Source: Rubrivivax sp. (lineage in GTDB: Bacteria > Pseudomonadota > Gammaproteobacteria > Burkholderiales > Burkholderiaceae_C). Taken from it: 64,000 bases of DNA. Numbering within the stretch: position 1 is the stretch's first letter; each line of letters begins with the position of its first letter. The stretch is from assembly GCA_030681795.1 (NCBI GenBank), contig JAUXRG010000031.1, forward strand, positions 62,001 through 126,000. The letters are read 5' to 3'. The position numbers and the translations under genes were made by a program. Shown piece after piece: positions 1 through 7,871 of this stretch. Below the pieces are notes generated by a model. The model ran no database searches. It had not been told where the DNA came from and saw nothing but the letters and a program-made list of their open reading frames with translations.

Positions 1-614
1 AGAATGCCGGGCAGACCTGCTCGGCAGCGTCGCGCATCCTGGTGGAGAGATCCGTCTTCGACGCCGTGGTGGCGGGCATGGCCGAGCGCTACCGCGCGCT
101 GCGCGTGGGCCCGGCGCTCACCGACCCGGATGTCGGGCCGGTGATCTCGAAAAGGCAGCAGGAAGTCGTCGAGGGCTACCTGGCGCTGGCGCGCGACAGC
201 GGGCTGCACATCGCCGCCCAGGCGCATCTGCCTGCCGACCTGCCCGCACTCGGCTGCTACGTGGCACCCACGCTGCTGGCCGACGTGAACCCGGCGCACC
301 GCCTCGCGCAGGAAGAGATCTTCGGCCCGGTGCAGGCGGTGATTCCCTTCGACGATGAAGCCGACGCGCTCGCCATCGCCAACGGCACGCCCTACGGCCT
401 GGTGGCCGGCGTGTGGACACGCGACGGCAGCCGCGCCCTGCGCCTGGCGAAGAAGCTGCAATGCGGGCAGGTCTTCGTCAACAACTACGGCGCCGGCGGC
501 GGCATCGAGCTGCCCTTCGGCGGCGTCAAGCATTCGGGCCATGGCCGCGAGAAGGGCTTCGAGGCGCTATACGGCTTCTCGGTGCTCAAGACGGTGGCCA
601 TCAAGCACGATTGA
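1..614 (+). CDS. NAD(P)-dependent aldehyde dehydrogenase, C-terminal part (5' end outside window)
   Basis: This is the C-terminal 203 residues of an aldehyde dehydrogenase, an enzyme that oxidises an aldehyde to its carboxylic acid with NAD(P)+. The frame is already open at base 3 and begins with NAGQTCSAASR, which contains the catalytic cysteine in the usual GQxC context. Further on are the family motifs QEEIFGPV (cofactor and oligomer region), NGTPYGL, and the C-terminal PFGGVKHSGHGRE block followed by a short tail. A short-chain dehydrogenase follows 41 bp downstream on the same strand, so the two may form an oxidation operon. The substrate cannot be deduced because the N-terminal half is missing. 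Confidence 0.93.
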   Translation, partial: NAGQTCSAASRILVERSVFDAVVAGMAERYRALRVGPALTDPDVGPVISKRQQEVVEGYLALARDSGLHIAAQAHLPADLPALGCYVAPTLLADVNPAHRLAQEEIFGPVQAVIPFDDEADALAIANGTPYGLVAGVWTRDGSRALRLAKKLQCGQVFVNNYGAGGGIELPFGGVKHSGHGREKGFEALYGFSVLKTVAIKHD

Positions 615-655
615 GGGGCCGCCGGGGCAGCCGGCATGACGACAAGGAGACAACG

Positions 656-1414
656 ATGCGATTGCAAGGCAAGGTGGCCGTGGTCACCGGGGGCGGCTCG
701 GGCTTCGGCGCGGGCATCGTGCGCAAATTCGTCGCCGAGGGCGCACGCGTCATCGTCGCCGACCTCAACCTCGAAGCCGCGCTGGACGTCGTGGCCGCAG
801 TGGGCGTCGGCGCACGCGCGCTGCGCGTCGACGTGAGCCTGGCGGCCGACGTGCGCACCATGCTCGACGCCGCCGAGCATCATTTCGGGCCGCTGGACAT
901 CCTCGTCAACAACGCCGGCGTGGGCCACTTGCCGCAGCCGCTGGAGAGCTTGCCGGAGGAGGAGTTCGACCGCCTCTACGCCGTCAATATGAAGGCCCTG
1001 TACCTGGCGATGCGCGAGGCCGTGCCGCGCTTCAAGGCGCGCAAGAAGGACGGCATCAAGGGCGTGGTGCTGAATATGGCCAGCACCGCCGGCGTGAGCC
1101 CGCGGCCGCGGCTGGCCTGGTACAACGCGAGCAAGGGCTGGGTCATCACCGCCACGCGGGCCAGCGCGGTGGAGCTCGCGCCCTTCGGCATCCGCGTCAA
1201 CGCGCTCAACCCGGTGGCTGGCGAGACGCCCATGCTCAAGACTTTCATGGGCGAGGATACGCCCGAGGTTCGCGCGCGCTTCCTGGCCAGCATCCCGCTG
1301 GGCCGCTTCTCGACGCCCGAGGACCTGGGCCACGCAGCCTGTTTTCTGTGCAGCGACGAAGCCAGCATGATCACTGGCGTGTGCATGGAGGTCGACGGTG
1401 GCCGCTGCATCTGA
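656..1414 (+). CDS. SDR family NAD(P)-dependent oxidoreductase
   Basis: This is a classical short-chain dehydrogenase/reductase of 252 aa, the normal family length. It has the cofactor glycine motif TGGGSGFG near residue 12, the NNAG motif, a catalytic serine in NMASTAG, and the catalytic pair Y156 and K160 in WYNASKG. The C-terminal GVCMEVDGGRCI is typical of FabG-like members. The start at ATG 656 is supported by AAGGAGA about 7 bp upstream; a longer in-frame extension would run into the preceding aldehyde dehydrogenase. The reaction is reversible alcohol/ketone conversion on an unknown substrate. Its place behind an aldehyde dehydrogenase suggests stepwise alcohol-to-acid oxidation, which is inference. 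Confidence 0.93.
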   Translation: MRLQGKVAVVTGGGSGFGAGIVRKFVAEGARVIVADLNLEAALDVVAAVGVGARALRVDVSLAADVRTMLDAAEHHFGPLDILVNNAGVGHLPQPLESLPEEEFDRLYAVNMKALYLAMREAVPRFKARKKDGIKGVVLNMASTAGVSPRPRLAWYNASKGWVITATRASAVELAPFGIRVNALNPVAGETPMLKTFMGEDTPEVRARFLASIPLGRFSTPEDLGHAACFLCSDEASMITGVCMEVDGGRCI

Positions 1415-1435
1415 GCCGCCCCTTCTGCGCGGAGC

Positions 1436-1861
1436 TCAGGAGAGCTTGTAGGTCTGCAGGTGGATGCTGGTCTCGGTGCCGCTGATGCCCTTGATGAGGC
1501 GCACGCGCTCCAGCACGGCGGCCAGTTCGTTGAGGTTGCCGGCGTGCAGCTCGGCGAGCAGGTCCCAGCGGCCGTTGGTGTCATGCAGTGCGGCCACACC
1601 AGGCTCGCCCAGCAGGTGGGTGATCACTTCACGGGTCTGGTTGCCCTGCACCGTGATGCTCATCCAGGCGGTGATCAGATCGGGCTCGGTATCGGGGCGC
1701 AGCCGCACCGTGTAGCCGGTGATGACGCCGCCGTCCTCCAGCCGCTTGACGCGGTTGGTGACCGTGCCCCGCGAGACACCGAGCTTGTGCGCCAGGGTGG
1801 CGACGGTGGCGCGGGCGTCCTGGCGCAGCAGGGCGATGAGTTGAAGGTCGGTCGAGTCCAT
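1436..1861 (-). CDS. Lrp/AsnC family transcriptional regulator
   Basis: This is a feast/famine regulator of about 141 aa. The N-terminal winged helix-turn-helix is visible in MDSTDLQLIALLRQDARATV followed by LAHKLGVSRGTVTNRVKRLE, and the C-terminal ligand-binding RAM domain occupies roughly residues 65-141. An upstream ATG at 1876 would add five residues (MPKCR); the start at 1861 fits the usual short Lrp N-terminus better. The gene is divergent from ornithine cyclodeaminase with about 127 bp between them. Lrp-type regulators commonly control the adjacent amino-acid catabolic gene, so it probably senses ornithine, arginine or proline. That ligand assignment is inference from position. Confidence 0.92.
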   Translation of the reverse strand: MDSTDLQLIALLRQDARATVATLAHKLGVSRGTVTNRVKRLEDGGVITGYTVRLRPDTEPDLITAWMSITVQGNQTREVITHLLGEPGVAALHDTNGRWDLLAELHAGNLNELAAVLERVRLIKGISGTETSIHLQTYKLS

Positions 1862-1988
1862 GCGGCATTTTGGCATTCATGCCTGCCGAAATGCCATTGA
1901 GCTGGCGAGAACGCGGCGTTCTTGCCGCTTCTCATTGTTGCAGCCGGATCGAACAATCCGATCCAAGCGCGCACACGAGGCCCAAGCC

Positions 1989-3032
1989 ATGACCACCCTG
2001 ATCACCACCCAAGATATCGCCCGCATCGTGGCGGCCCGGGGCCTGCCTGAGGTGCTGCGGCTCATGGTCGATGCCATCGAGGCGGACTTTCGGCGCTGGC
2101 CGGAGTTCGACAAATCGCCTCGCCTGGCCAGCCATTCGCCGGCGGGCGTGATCGAGCTCATGCCGGTGGCCGACGGCGCCCACTACAGCTTCAAGTATGT
2201 CAACGGCCACCCGCGCAATACGGCGCTGGGCCTGCCCACGGTGATGGCCTTCGGCATGCTGGCCGATGTGGCCACCGGCATCCCGCAGGTGCTGAGTGAG
2301 CTCACACTCACCACGGCGATCCGCACGGCCGCCACTTCCGTCATGGCGGCCAAGCTGCTGGCGCGCCCACAGGCGCGAACGATGGCGCTCATCGGCAATG
2401 GGGCGCAAAGCGAATTCCAGGCGCTGGCGTTCCACCATCTTCTGGGCATCACCACGCTGCGGCTGTTCGACACCGACCCGGCGGCCACCGCCAAGCTGCT
2501 CCGCCACCTCCGCGGCGTGCGCGGGCTGCGCCTGGTGGCCTGCGCCAGCACGGACCAGGCGTTGCGCGGTGCCGATATCGTGACCACCATCACCGCCGAC
2601 AAGCGCAACGCCACCATCGTGACGCCAGACATGGTCGAACCGGGCATGCACATCAACGGCGTGGGCGGGGATTGCCCGGGCAAAACCGAACTCCACCCGG
2701 GGGTGCTCGCGGCGGCCGAGGTGTTCGTGGAATACGAGCCGCAAAGCCGCGTCGAAGGCGACGTGCAGCAGATGCCCGCCGATTTCCCGGTCACCGAACT
2801 GTGGCGCGTGCTCACCGGCCAGGCGCCGGGGCGTCGCGACGCTGCCGAGGTGACGGTCTTCGACTCGGTGGGCTTCGCGCTGGAGGATTTCTCCGCGCTG
2901 CGCCTGGTGGCCGGACTGGCGCACCAAGCGGGGCTGGGTCAGAAAATCGATCTGATCCCGGCGCTGGACGACCCCAAGGATCTGTACTCGGCGCTCGCCG
3001 TCGGCGCGGCGCCGCAGTTGCGTGTGGCCTGA
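1989..3032 (+). CDS. Ornithine cyclodeaminase
   Basis: This belongs to the ornithine cyclodeaminase/mu-crystallin family (347 aa), which converts L-ornithine to L-proline and ammonia using bound NAD. The Rossmann glycine motif IGNGAQSEFQ and the family block GGDCPGKTEL are present. The aspartate in that block falls at residue 228, the position of the catalytic aspartate in characterised ornithine cyclodeaminases. The start at ATG 1989 gives a typical family N-terminus; in-frame extension upstream would run into the Lrp-type gene. Divergence from an Lrp-family regulator supports an amino-acid catabolic role. Other family members act on alanine or lysine, but the conserved aspartate and the length favour ornithine. 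Confidence 0.92.
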   Translation: MTTLITTQDIARIVAARGLPEVLRLMVDAIEADFRRWPEFDKSPRLASHSPAGVIELMPVADGAHYSFKYVNGHPRNTALGLPTVMAFGMLADVATGIPQVLSELTLTTAIRTAATSVMAAKLLARPQARTMALIGNGAQSEFQALAFHHLLGITTLRLFDTDPAATAKLLRHLRGVRGLRLVACASTDQALRGADIVTTITADKRNATIVTPDMVEPGMHINGVGGDCPGKTELHPGVLAAAEVFVEYEPQSRVEGDVQQMPADFPVTELWRVLTGQAPGRRDAAEVTVFDSVGFALEDFSALRLVAGLAHQAGLGQKIDLIPALDDPKDLYSALAVGAAPQLRVA

Positions 3033-3045
3033 GCAGGCCACACGC
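3020..3045. terminator. Hairpin between convergent genes
   Basis: A perfect inverted repeat with 11-bp arms (GCGTGTGGCCT and AGGCCACACGC) and a GAGC loop overlaps the ornithine cyclodeaminase stop codon and lies just before the end of the convergent small gene. There is no T-tract, so it may act as a bidirectional terminator or only as an mRNA 3' hairpin. Confidence 0.5.
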
Positions 3046-3052
3046 GCCGCGC

Positions 3053-3307
3053 TCAGGACATCAGTTCGTGACGGTCGGCCGCGGCCAGCAGGTCGGCGGC
3101 GAAACGCGGGTCTTGGCTGGAGATGCGCTGCGCGTAGATGCGCACCTTGGCGGCTTCGAGCAGGCGGGCGCTGCGCAACTGGCCGGCGGCGCGTTGCGCT
3201 GCCACCGCCCGTGCCCAGCTCAGGAAGGCGAGGAACGCCTCGGAGGCGACGCGTGCGGCGATGGGAGCGGGGGCCCTGACGGGTACTTGGACGCTGATGG
3301 TGGTCAT
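3053..3307 (-). CDS. Small hypothetical protein divergent from a LysR regulator
   Basis: This is an 84-aa protein that I do not recognise. It starts MTTISVQVPVRAPAP and the rest is alanine-, arginine- and leucine-rich and probably helical; there is no signal peptide or membrane segment. The start at 3307 is chosen because the minus strand carries AAGGAAAG a few bases upstream; a longer frame to 3370 would run into the regulatory DNA in front of the LysR gene. It is divergent from the LysR regulator at 3434, with a 126-bp gap that holds an inverted repeat, so it is a plausible target of that regulator. Confidence 0.6.
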   Translation of the reverse strand: MTTISVQVPVRAPAPIAARVASEAFLAFLSWARAVAAQRAAGQLRSARLLEAAKVRIYAQRISSQDPRFAADLLAAADRHELMS

Positions 3308-3364
3308 TTGTCTTTCCTTCTTCCGTGCCACCTTCTTCGGTAGCGATGGAGCGAAGATTAGGGT

Positions 3365-3389
3365 ATTCACCAGTTGCGCGCCAGTGAAT
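3365..3389. promoter_or_regulatory. Dyad in divergent promoter, candidate LysR operator
   Basis: ATTCAC (3365-3370) and GTGAAT (3384-3389) form an interrupted palindrome with a 13-bp spacer. It lies between the small minus-strand gene and the LysR-type gene and is followed by an AT-rich stretch (about 3390-3422) that is unusual in this GC-rich window. Position and symmetry suit autoregulation by the adjacent LysR protein; this is inferred from symmetry alone. Confidence 0.4.
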
Positions 3390-3433
3390 GTTTAGCATGT
3401 AAGATATACGAAAAGTTAATTTGGTGCGCCGCG

Positions 3434-4366
3434 GTGAAGCTCAACTTCAGAACACTCGACCTCAACCTGCTGCGGGTGCTGGACACCGTGATGGCCGAGG
3501 GCAGCCTGACTCGGGCGGCGGCCGTGCTGTCGATGACGCAGCCCGCGGTGAGCCATGCGATGCGCCGGCTGCGCGAGACCGTGGGCGAGGAGCTCTTCGT
3601 GCGCACGGCCCATGGGATGCGGCCCACGCCGCTGGCCGAAGCGCTGTGGCCTCAGGTGCGCCAGGCGCTGGCCACGCTGCGCCAGGCCTTGGCGCCGGGC
3701 GACTTCGATCCACGGCGAGACGCGGTGCAGCTGCGCATCGCGATGGTGGACGCCACGGCGGCACTTCTGGCGCCCGGCCTGGTGGAGGCCATCGAACGCG
3801 AGGAAGCGCTCGTCAACCTGCGCGTGCTGCCGCTGTCCACGCGCGACCCCCGGCGCCTGCTCGAGCTCGGCGAGGCCGATCTGGCGGTGGGCTTCTTTCC
3901 GGAAGCCATCACCGCCATCCACGCCGAGGGGCAGGAGAGCCACTTGCGCCACGCCCGCCTGTACAGCACGCGCTACGTCTGCGTCATGCGCAGCGGGCAC
4001 CCCTTGGCGCGAGGCGAACTCACGCTCGACCGCTTTTGCGCCGCCCACCACCTGCTGGTGAGCTTTTCCGGCCGGGCGCATGGCTTCGTCGACCAGGCCC
4101 TGTCCGCGCTCGGGCGCGAGCGGCGCATCGTCCTGACTGTCAACCAGTTCTTCACCGCGGGCCGCGTGGTGGTGGGGTCGGACCTGCTCACCGTGCTGCC
4201 GGAGAGCTTCGTCGAAGCCACCGGCTACCGCCAGGAGCTGCTCGTGCGCGAACTGCCCATGCCGCTGGGGCCGGTGAACGTGGAGATGATCTGGCACCTG
4301 CGCCACGATGCGGCGCCCGAGCACCGCTGGCTGCGCGACCACGTGCAGGCCGCCGCGGCGCGCTGA
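3434..4366 (+). CDS. LysR family transcriptional regulator
   Basis: This is a LysR-type regulator of 310 aa. The N-terminal helix-turn-helix begins KLNFRTLDLNLLRVLDTVM and continues through SLTRAAAVLSMTQPAVSHAM. The remaining 220 residues form the periplasmic-binding-protein-like effector domain. The start is a GTG at 3434, the only start that gives the normal short N-terminus before the recognition helices; no strong ribosome binding site is visible. It is divergent from the small gene at 3053-3307, its most likely target. The effector is unknown. The N-terminal LDLNLLRVLD and FVRTAHGM contexts resemble the NodD/SyrM/PcaQ-like branch, but subfamily is not decided. Confidence 0.92.
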   Translation: MKLNFRTLDLNLLRVLDTVMAEGSLTRAAAVLSMTQPAVSHAMRRLRETVGEELFVRTAHGMRPTPLAEALWPQVRQALATLRQALAPGDFDPRRDAVQLRIAMVDATAALLAPGLVEAIEREEALVNLRVLPLSTRDPRRLLELGEADLAVGFFPEAITAIHAEGQESHLRHARLYSTRYVCVMRSGHPLARGELTLDRFCAAHHLLVSFSGRAHGFVDQALSALGRERRIVLTVNQFFTAGRVVVGSDLLTVLPESFVEATGYRQELLVRELPMPLGPVNVEMIWHLRHDAAPEHRWLRDHVQAAAAR

Positions 4367-4391
4367 GTGCCGCCACCGGCGCGTTGAAGCC

Positions 4392-5585
4392 CTAGACCAC
4401 CGCGGCGATGGCCGCTGCCGTGCGCTCGACGTTGCCGGTGTTGAGGCCGGCCATGCAGATGCGGCCCGAGCGGACCAGGTAGACGGCGAATTCCTCGCGC
4501 AGGCGGTCCACCTGGGGCGCGCTCAGCCCGGTGTAGCTGAACATGCCGCGCTGGCTGAGGAAATAACCGAAGTCGTGCTCCGGCCTCGTGGCCGACAGCG
4601 CCTGGTGCAGAGCGCGCCGCATGGAGGTGATGCGATCGCGCATGGCCGCCACGTCGGCCTCCCACGCGGCCCGCAGTGCGGGGTCACCCAGCACGCGGCT
4701 GACGATGCCCGCGGCGTGCAGCGCCGGGCTCGAATAGTTGCGCCGCACGGTGGCCTTGAGCTGGCCGAGCACCAGGTCGGCTTCGGCGGCGCTGCCGCAC
4801 ACCACGCTCAAGGCGCCGGCGCGCTCGCCGTACACGCTCATGCTCTTGGAAAACGAATTGGCGACGAAGAAGGTCAGGCCTGCGCAGGCCAGCTCGCGCA
4901 CGGCGAAGGCGTCTTCCTCGATGCCCTCGCCGTAGCCCTGGTAGGCCAGGTCGAGGTAAGGCAGCAGCTCGCGCTCGCGCAGCACCGGGACGAGCGCGCG
5001 CCATTGCTCGCGGGTGAGGTCCACGCCGGTGGGGTTGTGGCAGCAGGCATGCAGCAGCACGACGCTGCGCGCAGGCAGCCGGGCCAGCGCCTCGCGCAGC
5101 GCCTCGAAGCGCAAGCCGCCGCGGGTGGCGTCGTAGTAGGGATAGGTGTGCACCGTGAGGCCGGCGCCTTCGAACATCGCGCGGTGGTTGTCCCAGGTCG
5201 GGTCGCTGACCCAGACCTGGCTGGCGGGCAGCCAGCGCTTGATGAAATCGGCCCCCACCCTGAGGCCGCCGCTGGAGCCCACGGTCTGCAGCGTGGCGAT
5301 GCGGCCGCTGCGCAGGGCCTCGTGGTCCGCCCCGAAGAGCAGTTCCTGCACGGCGCTGCGCATCGCCGCCGAGCCTTCCATGGGCAGATAAGGCTTGGGC
5401 CCGCTCTCGGCCAGCATCCGCGCCTCGGCCTCGCGCACGCAGGCGAGCACCGGGATGTGCCCGGCATCGTCGAAGTAGATGCCGATGGAGAGATTCACCT
5501 TGTGGTCGCGCGGGTCACCGTGGAAGGCTTCGTTGAGACTCAGGATGGGGTCGCCCGCGTAGGGCTCGAGGTGGCTGAACATCAT
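4392..5585 (-). CDS. Aspartate/aromatic aminotransferase (class I)
   Basis: This is a PLP-dependent class I aminotransferase of the AspC/TyrB family, 397 aa, close to the usual 397-400. It transfers amino groups between aspartate or aromatic amino acids and 2-oxo acids. Visible motifs are MFSHLEPYAGDPIL at the N-terminus, the HACCHNPTG block that contacts the cofactor, and ANSFSKSMSVYGERAG with the Schiff-base lysine K247. The C-terminal arginine region (SGRICMAGLN) binds the substrate carboxylate. The start ATG overlaps the stop of the upstream glutathione peroxidase (ATGA, 5582-5585), so the pair is translationally coupled. Confidence 0.92.
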   Translation of the reverse strand: MMFSHLEPYAGDPILSLNEAFHGDPRDHKVNLSIGIYFDDAGHIPVLACVREAEARMLAESGPKPYLPMEGSAAMRSAVQELLFGADHEALRSGRIATLQTVGSSGGLRVGADFIKRWLPASQVWVSDPTWDNHRAMFEGAGLTVHTYPYYDATRGGLRFEALREALARLPARSVVLLHACCHNPTGVDLTREQWRALVPVLRERELLPYLDLAYQGYGEGIEEDAFAVRELACAGLTFFVANSFSKSMSVYGERAGALSVVCGSAAEADLVLGQLKATVRRNYSSPALHAAGIVSRVLGDPALRAAWEADVAAMRDRITSMRRALHQALSATRPEHDFGYFLSQRGMFSYTGLSAPQVDRLREEFAVYLVRSGRICMAGLNTGNVERTAAAIAAVV

Positions 5586-6073
5586 GCGGCCAGCGCCTTC
5601 TCGATATCCTTGCGCAGCGACTCGGGCGCGTCGTTCGGGGCATAGCGCCTGATCACCTGGCCGTCGCGGCCGACGAGGAATTTGGTGAAGTTCCACTTGA
5701 TGCTTTTGCTGCCCAGCAGGCCGGGCGCCTGGCCCTTGAGCCATTGCCACAGCGGATGCGCATCGCCGCCATTCACGCGGGTCTTGGCCATCATCGGGAA
5801 GCTCACGCCGTAGTTGAGCTGGCAGAACGAGGCGATCTCGCCATCGCTGCCCGGGTCCTGGCCGCCGAATTCGTTGCTCGGGAATCCCACCACCACCAGG
5901 CCGCGGGCGCAGTAGCCGTTCCAGAGCGCCTCCAGCCCGGCGAATTGCGGCGTGAAGCCGCAGGCGCTGGCGGTGTTGACGATGAGGAAGACCTTGCCGC
6001 GCTGGCTGGAGAAGTTCGCCGGTTGGCCGGCGATGGAAACGGCATCGAAATCAAACAGGCTGGTGGCGGCCAT
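5582..6073 (-). CDS. Glutathione peroxidase family protein
   Basis: This is a 163-aa thioredoxin-fold peroxidase, the usual bacterial length. It reduces hydrogen peroxide or organic peroxides using glutathione or thioredoxin. The active-site block is NTASACGFTPQF with the peroxidatic cysteine at C38. GFPSNEFGGQDPGSD supplies the conserved glutamine and KWNFTKFLV the conserved tryptophan and asparagine. As in most bacteria the residue is cysteine, not selenocysteine. It overlaps the aminotransferase start by four bases, so both are made from one mRNA. No leader peptide is visible, so the protein is cytoplasmic. Confidence 0.94.
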   Translation of the reverse strand: MAATSLFDFDAVSIAGQPANFSSQRGKVFLIVNTASACGFTPQFAGLEALWNGYCARGLVVVGFPSNEFGGQDPGSDGEIASFCQLNYGVSFPMMAKTRVNGGDAHPLWQWLKGQAPGLLGSKSIKWNFTKFLVGRDGQVIRRYAPNDAPESLRKDIEKALAA

Positions 6074-6174
6074 GGCGACGCTCCCGGGGCAAAGGGGCGG
6101 TGATGTTAGCCCGCGCGGGGCGGCTCGGCGAGTCGTTGACAGCGCCTGCGCCGCACACCACTATCCTGCGCGAC

Positions 6175-6975
6175 ATGGTCCATCACTACCGGGTTGCCTT
6201 CCTGGGATTCAGCGAGTTCGAGCGCAGCACGATGGCGTCGTATCTGCGCCTGGCCGTCAACCGCACGCCGCGCTACGACCTCGTGCCGATGCTCAGCGAT
6301 GCCGACTGCCTGGTCGCAGACGCCGATCACGCGCCCTCGGTGCAACTCGTGGCGGCCATCGAAGGGCTGACCCGGACTGTCTTCATCGGTACCCGGGCCC
6401 CTGCAGGCGCCGTGGCCTGGGTGGCGCGCCCCATCCAACCCATGCGTGTCCTGCGCGAGCTGGATGCGATGGTCGTGCCGCCCGCCGGGCCTGCCGCGCC
6501 AGCGCCCGAGCCCGCCCCGCCCGACGCGCCCCCTCCTGCACCGGCCTCGCCGCCACCGCGCCTGCCCAGGGTCCTGCTGGTGGACGACAGCGAGATCGCC
6601 CTGCGCTTCCTGGAAACCCGGCTGCAGCGCTGGGGCTTGCAGATCGACCGCGCGGCCAGCAGCGGCCAGGCGCTGGAGCTGCTGCGTCAGCACAGCTACG
6701 AGCTGGCGTTTCTCGACCTCGAGCTCGGCGCCGACAGCCCACTCGACGGCCTGGCACTGTGCCAGCACATCAAGCGCTCGCCGGCGGCCGTGGCCACCGC
6801 GGTGGTCATGGTCTCGGCGCACCACAGCGAACTCGACCGCGTGCGCGGCGCGCTGGCCGGCTGCGACGCCTACCTGGCCAAGCCGCTGGACGAGATCGAG
6901 ATGCGGCGCCTGCTGCGGCGCCAGGGGCTGAAGATGTCGGCCGCACTGAGGCGCGAAGGGCCGCGGCCCGCCTGA
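6175..6975 (+). CDS. Response-regulator-like protein with proline-rich linker
   Basis: This 266-aa protein has three parts. Residues 1 to about 105 (MVHHYRVAFLGFSEFERST...) form an alpha/beta domain that looks like a degenerate receiver but lacks the acidic pocket. A linker of about 40 residues is almost entirely proline and alanine. Residues from about 138 onward form a complete receiver domain with the acidic pair in LLVDDSE, phospho-acceptor D181 in LAFLDLELG, a serine in MVSAHHSE and the lysine in LAKPLDE. There is no output domain. The start at 6175 is chosen because upstream sequence lacks domain character. No kinase is adjacent, so the partner is unknown. Confidence 0.8.
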   Translation: MVHHYRVAFLGFSEFERSTMASYLRLAVNRTPRYDLVPMLSDADCLVADADHAPSVQLVAAIEGLTRTVFIGTRAPAGAVAWVARPIQPMRVLRELDAMVVPPAGPAAPAPEPAPPDAPPPAPASPPPRLPRVLLVDDSEIALRFLETRLQRWGLQIDRAASSGQALELLRQHSYELAFLDLELGADSPLDGLALCQHIKRSPAAVATAVVMVSAHHSELDRVRGALAGCDAYLAKPLDEIEMRRLLRRQGLKMSAALRREGPRPA

Positions 6976-6992
6976 AGCGGATCCGCGCGAGC

Positions 6993-7871
6993 TCAGTCCC
7001 TCACGGCCAGCAGGGCCGAGCCGACGATGAGGGCGCCGCCCAATGCCAGGGTCGGCGTCACCTGCCCCGCCCCCAGCAGCATGGCCGAGCCCGAGGCGAA
7101 CAGCACCTCGGTGATCATCACCACCGCCGTCACATTGGCCGGCAGCCGCGAGGCGCCGTACTGCAACGCCAGGTTGCCGGCCAGGAAAGCCGCGGTCATG
7201 GCCAGCCCGCCGACCACCCAGCCCGGCGCGGGGGGCGGCGGCCAGCCGATCTGGCCCTGGGTGGCAAGCGCCGCGGCGGTGGCGCCCGCCACCACCGCGC
7301 CGCCGAGGAACATCGCCAGCACGCGCGGGGCACCGGGCCGGTGCGCTTCGCGGCGCAGCAGCACGTTGTTCAGCGCGAAGCTCAGCCCGCCGAGCACGCC
7401 CAGCGCTTCGGCCAGGGTGCGCGGCAGCGGCAGCCCGCCCCCCGCAGGCCAGAGCACGATGGCCGCGCCGGTCAGGGCCAGCGCCACGCGCAGCAAGGCC
7501 GGGCCGGTGAGCGGCTCGCGCAGCAGCACCCGGGCCAGCAGCACCGCCCACAGCGGCATCAGGTAGAACAGCAGCACCACGCGGACCACGTCGCCCACGG
7601 TCACGCCCCAGTTGAACGCCGCGTTGGTCGTGCCCGCGGCCAGCACCAGCCACCACAGCGAGCGCGTGCGCCACAGCTCGCCCCAGGCGCCACGGCGCCA
7701 GAAGGTGATGGCCAGCAAGGCCACGCAATAGATGAGCGCGGTGGCCCACAAGGGGTGCAGGCCGCGCGCCTGCAACTCGCGAAACGGCCACCACGTGACG
7801 CCCCAGACGAAGGCGTTGAACGTGAGGGCCAATGCGGGCAGCCAGGCCCTGGTGCCCGAGTCAGTGCCCAT
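6993..7871 (-). CDS. EamA/DMT family transporter
   Basis: This is an inner-membrane protein of 292 aa in the drug/metabolite transporter superfamily. About ten hydrophobic segments are arranged as two EamA repeats; the first starts [19 protein letters not shown] and the second begins around [19 protein letters not shown]. Such proteins commonly export amino acids, nucleobases or other small metabolites. The substrate cannot be told from sequence. Its first 11 bases overlap the end of lplT, so the two are probably co-transcribed from the lplT promoter. Confidence 0.9.
   Translation of the reverse strand: MGTDSGTRAWLPALALTFNAFVWGVTWWPFRELQARGLHPLWATALIYCVALLAITFWRRGAWGELWRTRSLWWLVLAAGTTNAAFNWGVTVGDVVRVVLLFYLMPLWAVLLARVLLREPLTGPALLRVALALTGAAIVLWPAGGGLPLPRTLAEALGVLGGLSFALNNVLLRREAHRPGAPRVLAMFLGGAVVAGATAAALATQGQIGWPPPPAPGWVVGGLAMTAAFLAGNLALQYGASRLPANVTAVVMITEVLFASGSAMLLGAGQVTPTLALGGALIVGSALLAVRD

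Noticed and set aside
4308-5645. A 445-codon plus-strand frame opposite the aminotransferase.
   Set aside because: No recognisable motifs; the minus-strand aminotransferase has a complete active site.
6136-6167. TTGACA and TATCCT before the response-regulator-like gene as a promoter.
   Set aside because: The 20-bp spacer is too long and the gene start would be within 10 bp of the transcription start.
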